Shown: in pieces, positions 20,335 through 40,790 of the stretch
Position numbering within the stretch: the first letter of the stretch is position 1
How the letters are laid out: every line of letters starts with the position of its first letter
Source of the DNA: Apus apus
Lineage: Eukaryota > Chordata > Aves > Apodiformes > Apodidae
Reading direction: 5' to 3'
Length of the DNA stretch: 64,000 nucleotides
Assembly (NCBI RefSeq): GCF_020740795.1
Contig: NC_067285.1
Span: 115,259,008-115,323,007 of the forward strand
Notes under the pieces: model-generated
The model's input: only the letters and a program-made list of their open reading frames with translations
What the model was told of the DNA's origin: nothing
The model's database searches: none
Translations under genes and position numbers: made by a program

Positions 20335-23300
20335 TCAGTCCTCCTCTGAGTCCCCAACCACCACCTTCTTCTTCTTCTTTTTCTTCTTCTTCTCCTCTTC
20401 CTCCTCTCCAGCCTCCACCATCAGTTTCCTTTTCTTCTTGGGCAAAGCCTCTTCCTCCAGCCCATTCTCCTCGGGCTCTGGCTCCGACTCAGCTTCCACT
20501 TCCTGCTGCTGCTTCTTCTTTTTCTTCTTCTTCTTGGGCTCGATGTCGTTCTCCTGAGGGGAACCCCAGGGTCAGCAGAGCTGCACCCAACCCCATCCTG
20601 CCCCCCACCCCCTTTGGGAGCACCACAACCCCCCCGGGCCAAGGGATGGGTGAGGAATAACCAGAATCCCCCTACTCCACCAGCCCAGGCCTGTCGCAGC
20701 CCCCTGGGGGGCACCACCCCCCCCAGCCCGTTTTCACCTCTGCCTCTGCCACCGAGTTCTCCACCTCCTCTGCAGCCGCAGCCAGAGCCTCCAGCCGCCG
20801 CTTCTCACGTTTCTTCTTCTTCTTCTCCTTCTTCTCCTGCCTCCTCTTGACCTCAGCCACCACCTCGCTCGCCTGCCGGAGCAGAGTGGGGGGCTCAGGG
20901 GGGCAGGAGAGACCCCAACCCCCCTGCCCTGGCCCCACCGCTCGGATCAGCCTCATTAAATCAGTCTTTTCCCTCCACAGCAGGTCAGGACTGGGTTTGA
21001 CATCACCTCCGAGGGCAGGGGGCCCTGCCCACCCCCCACCAGCCTCACCTCCACCACCGCCTCCTTCATCACCTCCAGGTTCTTGCGGGGTGGCTCCCCG
21101 GTCTCGTAGAAGGCCAAGCGCTCCTCCACCTGCTCCCGCAGCTTGTCCCCAAAGACACTGGTGGGGACTTCTGCGGGTGGGGGGGGGGAAGAGGGGGGCT
21201 CAACACCCCCCCATCCCACCCCCCTCACCCACCCACGCCCCTGCCCCCCGCCCCACTCTGCTCAGACCAGAGGTGTCACCATTCTCACAGGGAGATGCTG
21301 TTGACGAAAAATATTCCCATCACGGCAGAGGCGACACAGGAGCCCCCCATCCCCTCCCCCAGGACCCCCCGTCCCCAGCCCAGGACCCCCTGCCCCCCAC
21401 CTGAGAAGCAGTCGATGCGGGAGGCGATGGTGCACTTGTTGGCCAAGTACCGGGAGATCCGGCCCTTGTTCTTGGCGGCCGCCCGCCCGATGAAGGTGGA
21501 GTGGAAGATGAGACCGTACTTGGGGGTGTTTCCCCGGGTCTTCAGTGCCCTGAAAGTGCCCAGCGAGGGGTCAGCGGGCACAGGACACCCCCGGGGGATG
21601 AGGGAACCCCCAGAGTGCAGCCACCACCCCCAGAGCAGAGCCACCCTCCTCCCCCAGCAGCCCCGGTATGACCCAGAGACATCCCTTGTCCCCGCTGACC
21701 TCCGGGGGGTCCCGGCACCCCCAGCCACGGTGGTCGCTCAGGGCGGGGCTGGCGGGTCACGTGCAGCCGGGCGGGGGTCCCGGAGCATCCCAGCCAGCAG
21801 CCCAGGGTTCAGCCATCACGGCGACCACCCCCCGGGTACCTGAACAGGGCCTTCTCTGCCCCCAGGATCTGCACCGTCGAGGCCGGGTACTTGGCCAGGT
21901 TGGTCAGGCTGCCAGCGTGGGAGATGAGGCGGGCACCCACCTGTAGGGGGGGAAAGAAAGCAGGGGAGGGGGCGTCAGGGCTGCCCCCAGCCCCGGGATG
22001 CAGCTCCAGGCCACGTGCAGCCCCCCAGGCCGGGGATCAGCAGCGAGGGGTGTCAGCAGGAGAGCTCAGAGGATTGACAGATTCGCTCAGACATCATCTC
22101 CGGGGCCTGGGGCAGGGGGCCGGGGGGCACGGGGGGCCGGGGGGCACGGGGGGCACACACTCACCACCTCCCCGATGAGCGCCGAGAGGCTGGGAGCCAC
22201 CTGGCTCATCTTGGAGCGCAGATACTCCTGCAGGCCCTGCCGGTACTGGGAGAGCGAGATGACGCGGCTGGAGAAGCTCTCGATGTTGATGAGGTCCAGG
22301 GGGGAAATGTCCATCCCTGGGGACACGGGGGGTGAGCGACGCATCCCGGGAGCCCCGGGGAGCACGGCAGAGCCGCCCCCAGCACCCCCACTCACCCATG
22401 GAGGAGCGCGAGGCCTCCAGGATGGCCTGGGCCTTGGCGCTGTCCATGACGATCTCCTCCAGCCCCTCCAGGCTCTCCTCGCTCAGCTCCTTGCGGTTCC
22501 CGATGAACTTGGCCAGGCGGCAGTAGCTGAAGTTCTCGGGGACGATCTTGATCAGCTCGGGGAAGTGGTACCCGTACCACTCCCTGGGGACAGCACCAGG
22601 TCACGGGTGGCCCCGACACCCCAGAGCCCCCCAGAGCGTCCCCCACCCTGAGCTCTACACGTGCGTGTCCGAGCCCCACGTGGGTCCCACGTGTCCTCTC
22701 CAGCCCCACGTGGGTCCCCCACCCTGAGCACCACGTGTCCCAAGCCTCATGTGGGTCCTTGTGTCCCTGAGCCCCTCGTGTCCCCCAGGCCCCAGGTGTC
22801 CCCCAGGCACGCCCCAGCCGTGGCACTGTCCCCACCACCGCGCTGTGCCCGAGGCTCTGCTCTCCCTCCCCGTCCTGTACAGGCAGCCGGAGCAGCAGCT
22901 GCCTGTGGTAAGCATGGGGAGACGCCCCGTGTGCCCCCCACCCTGGGACCCCTCCTCACCGTACGCGCATGGAGAAGGTGTTGATGTCCTTGTCCAGCTG
23001 GTCCAGCAGGCTGATGGACTGGATGATCATGTTGTCCACCCGGTTGACGTTGAACTTGACCTTGGCCCGGGAGTAGCTGTGCCCCAGGCCCAGCTGGGCC
23101 TTGGAGGCCGACTGGGCTGTCAGGCCCTTCACCAGCGCGTGGAAGTGCAGCCGGATCCCTGCGCCGGGAGCAGCGTCACCCCGGGACAGCCCCGGGTATG
23201 CCCCGCCCCCGGCAGCCCCCCCGGCGCCCCCCTCACTCACCCCGCAGGAGCTCGGCCACCACCCCCCCGGTCTGGCACTGGAAGCCCAGCTCCTCCAGGA

Positions 23301-24193
23301 TGGCTGCCCCCATCTTGGGGTCGGCCACCCCCAGCAGCACCTTCTTCTTCTTGGCGGGCATGGAGGTCTCCAGCAGCAGCCTCAGGTCCTCATGGAGAAT
23401 CCCTGCGGGAACAGGGGGGTCAGCGGGGCCGGGCAGCCCCCCACGGGGGGGTCCCAAGGCCCTGACCCCCTAACTCACCCTCGGAGACAGCGTTGATGTT
23501 CTCCAGGGCGCTCTGGGCAGACTTGAAGGGGGAGAAGGCCACGAGCTTCACCACGTTGAGGAACTTGCCGAGGGTCAGGACGCTCTGCTCCACCTGGGGG
23601 GACACGCGGTCAGGGCCCGGCGGGGGGGCCCCGGGAACGGCCCCGGGAACGGCGCACGGAGGGCAGGGGCTCGGCAGCACCCGGGAACGAGACCCCCGGC
23701 ACCGGACCAGCCCCGCCGGGCAGGACAGACACGTTCCCTCCGCCTGCCCCGGGACCGCCCCTTCCATTCTCGCCCCCAACCCCGTCCCCGGTTCCCGGTT
23801 CCCGTCCCAGGATCGCCCTCCACCCCCCGTCCCGTCTCCAGTTCCCGACCCCGGGTCTCCCCTCTCCCCCCCCCGCACCCCCGGGCGGCCCCGCCCCGTA
23901 CCTGCGGCAGCAGCAGGCTGATCTCCTCCACCTCCCGCACGGCGAACAGCGCGTACCCGGCCGCGTGCTCGAACAGCACGTGCAGCAGCACCTGCACCGG
24001 TACCGGTCACCGGGGGCTCGGGGCGGCCGCGGGCCCCGCACCCCCCGGCCCCGCCACAGGAGCCCCGGCCCCCGGGCTCCGCCGCCCCCCGCGCCCACCC
24101 GGACCCATCCCCGGCCTCCCCCGGCCCAGCCCCGGCCCGATGCGGGCGGATGCGGCGGGCGCGGCGCGGCCCGGGCCCAACGACACTCACCAT
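20335..24193 (-). CDS. NOP56: NOP56, core protein of box C/D snoRNPs
   Basis: NOP56 pairs with NOP58, fibrillarin and SNU13 in box C/D snoRNPs that 2'-O-methylate rRNA in the nucleolus. Exons in transcript order: 24191-24193 (only the ATG), 23902-23991, 23479-23593, 23241-23402, 22960-23158, 22396-22583, 22165-22316, 21840-21940, 21401-21549, 21049-21170, 20738-20872, 20335-20553. They sum to 1635 nt, 544 aa plus stop (human 594). [20 protein letters not shown] begins the N-terminal fibrillarin-binding domain; [20 protein letters not shown] starts the coiled coil; [20 protein letters not shown] is the Nop-domain signature. The tail is Lys/Glu-rich as in the family but about 50 residues shorter than human. 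Introns 7 to 10 each carry a box C/D snoRNA, so the gene hosts its own client RNAs. No GGCCTG hexanucleotide expansion is seen in intron 1. Confidence 0.98.
20941..21013 (-). ncRNA. SNORD57: Box C/D snoRNA SNORD57 in NOP56 intron 10
   Basis: On the NOP56 strand: terminal stem CTCGGA (21013-21008) pairing with TCCGAG (20946-20941), C box GTGATGT (TGATGT at 21005-21000), D box CTGA (20950-20947). The guide before D (20965-20952) reads ACTGATTTAATGAG, a perfect 14-base complement of 18S rRNA CUCAUUAAAUCAGU. The fifth base upstream of D pairs with the A of CUCA, the human 18S A99 site assigned to SNORD57. Human SNORD57 is also in a NOP56 intron. Confidence 0.92.
21256..21330 (-). ncRNA. Box C/D snoRNA in NOP56 intron 9 (SNORD56 by position)
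   Basis: On the NOP56 strand: stem CTCTGC (21330-21325) pairs with GCAGAG (21261-21256), C box GTGATGG (TGATGG at 21322-21317), D box CTGA (21265-21262). The order of snoRNAs in human NOP56 suggests SNORD56. I do not find the complement expected for its human 18S C517 target. Instead ATTTTTCGTCA near the C box is an 11-base complement of 18S UGACGAAAAAU, around human position 460-469. The structure is strong, the identity and target are not settled. Confidence 0.8.
21730..21828 (-). ncRNA. Box C/D snoRNA in NOP56 intron 8, SNORD86-like
   Basis: On the NOP56 strand: a perfect 8-bp stem GTGGTCGC (21828-21821) with GCGACCAC (21737-21730), C box GTGATGG (TGATGG at 21818-21813), D box CTGA (21741-21738). 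Its 5' end lies only 11 bases after the last base of exon 8 (21840). I see no rRNA guide. Human SNORD86 occupies the corresponding place, lacks a clear rRNA target and controls NOP56 splicing in cis. Naming rests on position, not on sequence I can align. Confidence 0.78.
22034..22103 (-). ncRNA. SNORD110: Box C/D snoRNA SNORD110 in NOP56 intron 7
   Basis: On the NOP56 strand: C box GATGATGT (22098-22091), guide AATCTGTCAATCCT (22083-22070), D' box CTGA (22069-22066), and D box CTGA at 22040-22037 (an alternative CTGA is at 22056-22053). The guide is a perfect 14-base complement of 18S AGGAUUGACAGAUU, and the fifth base upstream of D' pairs with the U of AGGAU, the human U1288 site guided by SNORD110, a NOP56-hosted snoRNA. 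The terminal stem is weak, so the exact ends are uncertain. Confidence 0.88.
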
Positions 24194-24445
24194 CTTGCCG
24201 CCGCTGCCGCCGCCGCCCGGAACTGGCAGCGCGGCGCCGGAAGCCCGCCCCCCGCCCCCGGCGGCCAATCAGCGCCCACCGCTCCGCGCGCTCCCACCAA
24301 TCAGCACAGGATGCCCGAGACGGAGCTGCCTCTAGCCAATCAGGTAGCGCACAGGACAGTCCCTCCTCCCTGCCCCATCTCAGCCAATCAGACTCAGCGG
24401 ATGCCCCGACCTCCCGCCCCCCCGTGCGCACTGGCCAATGGGAGC
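24194..24445 (-). promoter_or_regulatory. NOP56 promoter with five CCAAT boxes
   Basis: Five CCAAT pentamers lie upstream of the NOP56 start, all in the same orientation on the + strand: 24265-24269, 24297-24301, 24336-24340, 24384-24388 and 24435-24439. Four are followed by CAG, the extended NF-Y consensus. Spacing is 32 to 51 bases. No TATA box. The first exon begins in a run of CCG/GCC with AAGATGG at the start codon. Confidence 0.75.
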
Positions 24446-24748
24446 CGCCCGCGCGCCTCCCGCCCCCTCCCGCGCCGTTCCCGCCGCCGCCCGCCCCGCC
24501 CCCCGCGGCCGCACGTGGCCGCGCCCGCCCCCCCCCCCCCGGGACCCCCCTGCCCCTCGGCCACCGCCCCCGGTCCCCACCCGAGCCCCCCGGGATGCCC
24601 CGTCCCCCTCAACCCCCCCCCGGTCCGCCTCCGGTCCCCCGGCCCCCTCCCCCGCTCAGCTCCCGTGTCCCCCGGTGCCCCCCGGCCTCCTCCCGTGCCC
24701 CCGGTGCCCCCCAGGAAGGCGCGGGGCCGCGAGCAGGTTCAGGGCAAC
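24446..24748. other. NOP56-DCTN1 spacer, C-rich, no gene seen
   Basis: C-rich low-complexity sequence (CCCCCG, CCGGTCCCC words) between the NOP56 promoter and the end of DCTN1. The two genes are in tandem on the - strand, so this follows DCTN1 and precedes NOP56. Confidence 0.7.
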
Positions 24749-24754
24749 TTTATT
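24749..24754 (-). terminator. DCTN1 polyadenylation signal
   Basis: TTTATT on the + strand, AATAAA on the DCTN1 strand, about 250 bases past the DCTN1 stop at 25005-25007. Confidence 0.9.
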
Positions 24755-25004
24755 GAGAGCGCAAGTGCCGAGGCCGGGGGGGCGCGGAGGGACGGGGGGG
24801 GCTCAGCCCCGGGACAGCCCCCGGCCCGTAGCAGCCCCGCGGGCACCGGGCTGGAGTGTGGGGTGCGGGGGCTGCGGTGCCGCCCGGGGGTCCCGGGGGG
24901 GCGGCCGTAGTGTCTGGCAGCGCTGGCAGCAGCGGGGGGGGCTGGGTGGGAGGTAGGGGGGGGGGGGTCTGTGCGGTGCCCCCCGCCCGTGCGGGGACCC
25001 CGGC

Positions 25005-36146
<11,142 letters not shown>

Positions 36147-36337
36147 CTGTTGGGGAAGAGGACACACCTCCTGAGCCTCCCGGAGCTCGCTCCCACCGGC
36201 TCTGCTCGGCCACGGACCCGCCAAACACCCCCCCCCCCGTGTCCCCCGAAAGCAAGATCTGGGGAAGAACCCTGCACCCCAGAAGGGGGATAAGCAGGAT
36301 GGCAGAGAACAGGCTGGGGCTGGAGGACCCACCAGGA
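36147..36337. other. Sequence between the first visible DCTN1 exon and the assembly gap
   Basis: About 190 bases that should be DCTN1 intron. No exon of the DCTN1 N-terminal half is recognised in it. Confidence 0.7.
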
Positions 36338-36836
36338 NNNNNNNNNNNNNNNNNNNNNNNNNNNNNNNNNNNNNNNNNNNNNNNNNNNNNNNNNNNNNNN
36401 NNNNNNNNNNNNNNNNNNNNNNNNNNNNNNNNNNNNNNNNNNNNNNNNNNNNNNNNNNNNNNNNNNNNNNNNNNNNNNNNNNNNNNNNNNNNNNNNNNNN
36501 NNNNNNNNNNNNNNNNNNNNNNNNNNNNNNNNNNNNNNNNNNNNNNNNNNNNNNNNNNNNNNNNNNNNNNNNNNNNNNNNNNNNNNNNNNNNNNNNNNNN
36601 NNNNNNNNNNNNNNNNNNNNNNNNNNNNNNNNNNNNNNNNNNNNNNNNNNNNNNNNNNNNNNNNNNNNNNNNNNNNNNNNNNNNNNNNNNNNNNNNNNNN
36701 NNNNNNNNNNNNNNNNNNNNNNNNNNNNNNNNNNNNNNNNNNNNNNNNNNNNNNNNNNNNNNNNNNNNNNNNNNNNNNNNNNNNNNNNNNNNNNNNNNNN
36801 NNNNNNNNNNNNNNNNNNNNNNNNNNNNNNNNNNNN
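36338..36836. other. Assembly gap (499 N)
   Basis: All N. The flanks are DCTN1 intron on the left and LBX2 exon 1 on the right. The true content must be far longer than 499 bases, or the join is wrong. Confidence 0.99.
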
Positions 36837-37012
36837 GCCCAGGGGGGCTCCCGCCGCGGGGCCGCCCCAGGATGTCCTCGATACCGAAGGGGGTGAGGGG
36901 CTTGTTGGAGTTGGCGGGCGGCGGGAGCTGGTCCAGGGCGCTGCGGGGGGGGGCGGCCGCCGCCCGGGGGGTGCAGCGGGGGGGAACCGGCCGCCTCCCG
37001 CGCCGAGGTCAT
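36837..37012 (-). CDS. LBX2: Ladybird homeobox gene, first exon (partial), probably LBX2
   Basis: Ladybird (LBX) proteins are NK-like homeodomain repressors of muscle precursor and neural development. On the - strand an ATG at 37012-37010 opens MTSAREAAGS. Further on, a second frame reads RSALDQLPPPANSNKPLTPF and then GIEDILG, the LBX N-terminal signature with its Groucho-binding Eh1-like motif. The two frames are separated by a run of nine G (36945-36953 on the + strand), so the sequence has a one-base slip there, most simply a homopolymer length error. The homeobox exon is not in the window; it should lie at lower coordinates, inside or beyond the gap. LBX2 rather than LBX1 because PCGF1 and TLX2 follow, as on human 2p13. 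The gene looks intact as far as visible apart from the slip. Confidence 0.85.
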
Positions 37013-37549
37013 GGCGCGTCCCCGCTCCCCGCTCAGCACCGCGCCCGCCTCATCCCGCCGGGGGTTCCCCCCCCCCCTTTCTCGCCGTCCCGCCCGCGCA
37101 TCCAGCCGCGGCCGCACTTAAACCCCGCGGGCGCAGCCCGCCCCCTCGGCGGGGGCCCGGTGGCGGCGGCGGGGAGCGCTCAGCCCCCCCCGCCTCGCCT
37201 ACCCCCCCCCCCCCCCACCACGGCGCCGGGAGCCGCTCGGTGGGGCTGTGCAGCTCCGCCGCCGTTTCCCCACCACCTCCACCACCCGCCGTCCCGGTGC
37301 CGCAGCCTTAAGGACCCGGGGCCGGTCTAAATTGGGCACCGGGAGGAGGAGGAGCCACCGACGGCGGGGCGGGAGGGGGGGACGATGGGGAGGGGGACAC
37401 CGCTCCCTCTCCATCGCCGTTACCGGGATGCAGACAGAACCCAGCGCCGCGCCTCCCCCCCATTTTAACCCCTCTCCGGTGGGTGCCCGCTGCGCCCCAA
37501 TCCTCCACCGGACGACCCCCCCCCGCCCCCCTCTCAATCCCCAGCGGGG

Positions 37550-37700
37550 CTTTTAGCATCGGAAAAAAATTTATTAGCTCCCCTGCTCTAAAATGCCCCA
37601 TAAAAGCGCAGGGGCCGCCGCGTCTGGGAGTGATTAAGCCGCTTCGGGTGGGTTTTGGGTTTCAGAGCGCGGCCCGGCCATAAATTCCGCCCCCCCCTCC
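37550..37700. promoter_or_regulatory. Candidate enhancer island upstream of LBX2
   Basis: AT-rich patch in GC-rich surroundings, about 540 bp upstream of the LBX2 start: AAAAAAATTTATTAGC, CATAAAAGCG and GTGATTAAGCC. Suggested only from composition and homeodomain-type cores. Confidence 0.35.
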
Positions 37701-38104
37701 ACCTTAAGCCTCCCCCCCGCCCCATACCATCCCCTCCGCTGCTCTTCCCCGGTACAAATAGCTCCGGGATGCCGATCGCTCGTAAAAATCCCGGGGATGC
37801 CCACACAGGAACATGCGGTGGGATCGGGACCGGCGGATCGGACCCCCCTCCGGGGATGATTCGGCATCTCCCGGTCCCGATCCCTCCCATTATCCCCATG
37901 AATCGGCTCTTGGGATGCTTCAGGCCCGGTGACGATGTGGAGGGCGCAGGGGTCACGGCGGTAATGAGAGAAAATGAACCTGTGATTGAGGGGGGGGACA
38001 CGGTGGGAGTACCGTGCCGGGCTGGGGGAGCAGGTGCAGGGGGACCCGGCAATGCCGGGGGGGGGTGTGGTGGGAATGGAAAGGGGGGTGGGGCGGGGGG
38101 GGGG

Positions 38105-38215
38105 TTTCCAATCTTGCTGACAAAGGCAGAACGCGATCCCCCGGCTGGAAATTGGAGTTAGACAAATTCAACCTTGAAATTTCCCAGCAGCCGGAGCAAT
38201 TAAACGCCGGAGCGA
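38105..38215. promoter_or_regulatory. Candidate enhancer island
   Basis: A 110-base AT-richer block with CTTGCTGACAAAGG, AAATTGGAGTTAGACAAATT and GCAATTAAACG (ATTA cores) between poly-G stretches. Looks like conserved non-coding sequence by composition only. Confidence 0.4.
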
Positions 38216-39849
38216 GCGGCGGGCAGGAGTCGAGGTGGGGGGGGGGGAGGGAGGCGGAGTGGGGAAGGGGTCCGGCGAGCCTGGGATCAAACCCATTTGG
38301 AAAAGGTTTTCAAGGCTGCTCCCGGGAAGGACCAGCCCGGCGTGGGGATCCAGACGGGCCCCGCTGCCGTGGGCCTGTGCCGGAGGCCCGGCTGTGGTGG
38401 CGATGGCACCGGGCTGCCTCGCACGTGGCTTTTGTCCTCTCTGGACGGCTCCAGCTCTCCGGGATGGCCGGTGGCAACGTGGGGAGGCAACGGGAGATGG
38501 TGGAGCTGCCGCTGGTTCCTGCCGCTCACCGAGGGTCGGTGCCTGTCCCGGGGAGCCTCATCCCCGGCTCCCGCGGGAGCTGCCGGTGGATCCAGGACTG
38601 CCCGGTGTCCCCTCCGGCAGCACGAGGGCACCGTTCCGGACACGAGGCCCCGGCACCCATCGGGCAGGGGCGGGGAAGGGGCTCAGCCCCTCTCCCCACC
38701 CCAGTCCCAGCCCTGTGGGGTGGCCGAGCCCCGGTTGGCACCAGCGCCCTGGGCTCTGTCCCGGCCAGTCCCCTGTGCCACGTGCCAGGGAATTGCTGCT
38801 CCGGCCGGTTCCTTGTCCTTGTGCTGAGCCCTGCCCTGTGGAGCAACATCAGCCCCTCCTCGGAGCTCCAGCGGGACCCCAGGGGGCTGTGCCGCAGAGC
38901 AGCCCCGAGGGATGTCCCCCCTGCCCTGTGCCCTCTTCCCATCGCTCCGCAGCGGCCCGGGTGAATTCCCTGCGCAGGACCCCAGTGCTCAGGGATGCTC
39001 CCGGGGAGCAGAGTCGGCACCTCTGTCCCTCCCCACCCCATGCCCTGCTCAGCAGCCCCCCCGGGTCCTGCCGGGCCCTGGCAGCCGCTGTAGGCAGGGT
39101 GAGGGCAGGGGCGCGGTGAACAGGGACACTGCTCAGATGTGTCACCCACCGAAGCAGTGCCTGCCCCCCCTGCTCGTGGCATGCCCCTGTCCTCTTCCCA
39201 GCCCCCCAGCTCCAAACCTGCTGCCGCGGGGCGGGAAGGATCAGCTCCCGTTGCCGGGAACACAGGACGGGAAACGCTTCTCACCCCAGAGCAGGACGGG
39301 GTGGGGGAAGACAGAGCGAACTCTGGGTCCCTGCGGGAACATCGGAGCTTCCTGCCCTCGGGAATGGCGGTGGGCACCGGCGATAGGGAGGGGGGCACCG
39401 CGGGGCAGCACCCCCGGCGTGGCACTGCTGTCCGCCCCCCTTGGTGCCCACATCCCCATCCTACTGCGGGGGGCCTGGGGGTCTGGGAGCATATTAAAGG
39501 CCTGAGCCTCGGGATGTGCCAGGGCCGAGCTCCTCGTGCCCTTTCCTGGCGGCTGCGACAGGCTCCGCACCCCTCGTACCCGGGTGTGTGTGTGTGTGTG
39601 TGCACGTGTGGGGACGCGTGCCTACATGTCACGGTGCACGTTCACGTGTGAGGGCATGTGTTCATACATGACGCACACAGAGACCACCTGTGCTGGTGGC
39701 TGGTGCTGCCCTGTCCCCCTCCCCACCTCAGGGACCTCCATGGCTCCCATCACCAGCAGCTCCAGCCCCCCGGGGGGGCACTGCTGGCTGCCCACCCCCA
39801 TGTGCCCGGACACCCCAGGCCGTGCCGGGTGCCTGCGCCGCGCTGGTAA

Positions 39850-40375
39850 CTCCCGGTGCGAAGGTAACACGATTAGGGGCGGGGGGCGGCGGTTCGGCCG
39901 GGTAACACGTTCGGGTCCCCCTCCCTCCCCCTGCCCCTGATCCATTATTTATCGGCTCCATTTCAATACCGCGGCTCTCGCGCAGCAGCACCCGGCGTAA
40001 CTCGATTAGGGGCTCCCGGAGCCGGGGCTGCCGAGCGCTTTGCACATGGAAATTGCTTGCAAATGAATTTTCCTTTAATAAGGGGAAGAGCTCGGTGCGG
40101 AATTAAACCGTCGGTAGCGGAGACAAGCGGGGGCATCGCCGGGGAGCTGCCGGCAGCGCCGCGCCCCGCGCCGGGGGAGGAGACCTGGGCAATTATTGGC
40201 AATAAATCCTGACCCCGCCGGTGGGGCCGGGGGCCGCGGGCGAAGGCACGGCTAATGGGATTACACCTCGGCCCGGTAAACCGGGATTAATGTGCCGGGA
40301 GCCTGGGGACGCCGGGGATCCCCCCCAGGGGCTGTTGGCAAATGATCTATTCATTAACACGCACCGACCTCGCCG
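39850..40375. promoter_or_regulatory. Candidate enhancer cluster with repeated homeodomain motifs
   Basis: The most AT-rich and motif-dense block of the intergenic region. The 17-mer GTAACACGATTAGGGGC (39864-39880) recurs as GTAACTCGATTAGGGGC (39997-40013). Around it lie CCATTATTTATC, an octamer-like TTGCAAATGAA near 40060, AATTATTGGCAATAAATCC, GGGATTAATG and ATTCATTAACAC. The density of TAAT/GATTA cores suggests an enhancer of LBX2 or TLX2. Confidence 0.5.
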
Positions 40376-40534
40376 CGTGCGCCGCGGTGCGTGTGGCTGA
40401 GCCCGGGGGCCGAAGGGAGGGAGAGGGGGGCGGTGGCGGGGCTGGGGACAGGGCTGGGGACAGGAACAAGGATGTCTGGGGCAGCCTTGGGGCAGAGGAC
40501 ACAAGGCGCCCAGCACACATCTCGGCTTCTCCCC

Positions 40535-40790
40535 CACACCTGTGCGGGTGCAGACTGGGTGTTCACACCCGCGTGCATGGCATGTACATGTGTGCACAAT
40601 CACTCACAGCTGTGTGTGCAGGCACAGGTGTGTCCAGGCATGTGCAGGCATGTGCAGGCATGTGCAGGCATGCAGTGGCCATGCAGGGAGGCTGTCAGGG
40701 AGCGCCACACACCAGATCACATGCTGAACCACCACACGCATGTGCAGGGAGACACGCATGTGCAAGGACACACATATGTGCCAGAGCCAG
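40535..40790. repeat. GTGCAGGCAT-type short tandem repeats
   Basis: Includes four direct copies of the decamer GCATGTGCAG near 40637-40670 and related 'cacgcatgtgca' words; alternating purine-pyrimidine, potentially Z-DNA forming. Confidence 0.7.

Noticed and set aside
20341-20560. Ser/Phe-rich + strand open frame
   Set aside because: It is the antisense of the Lys/Glu-rich NOP56 C-terminal exon.
23992-24190. Possible SCA36-type GGCCTG repeat in NOP56 intron 1
   Set aside because: No GGCCTG tandem is present; only scattered CCCGGCC words.
38014-38964. 316-codon + strand open frame upstream of LBX2
   Set aside because: No domain, no splice context, and the frame crosses an AT-rich candidate enhancer; treated as non-coding.
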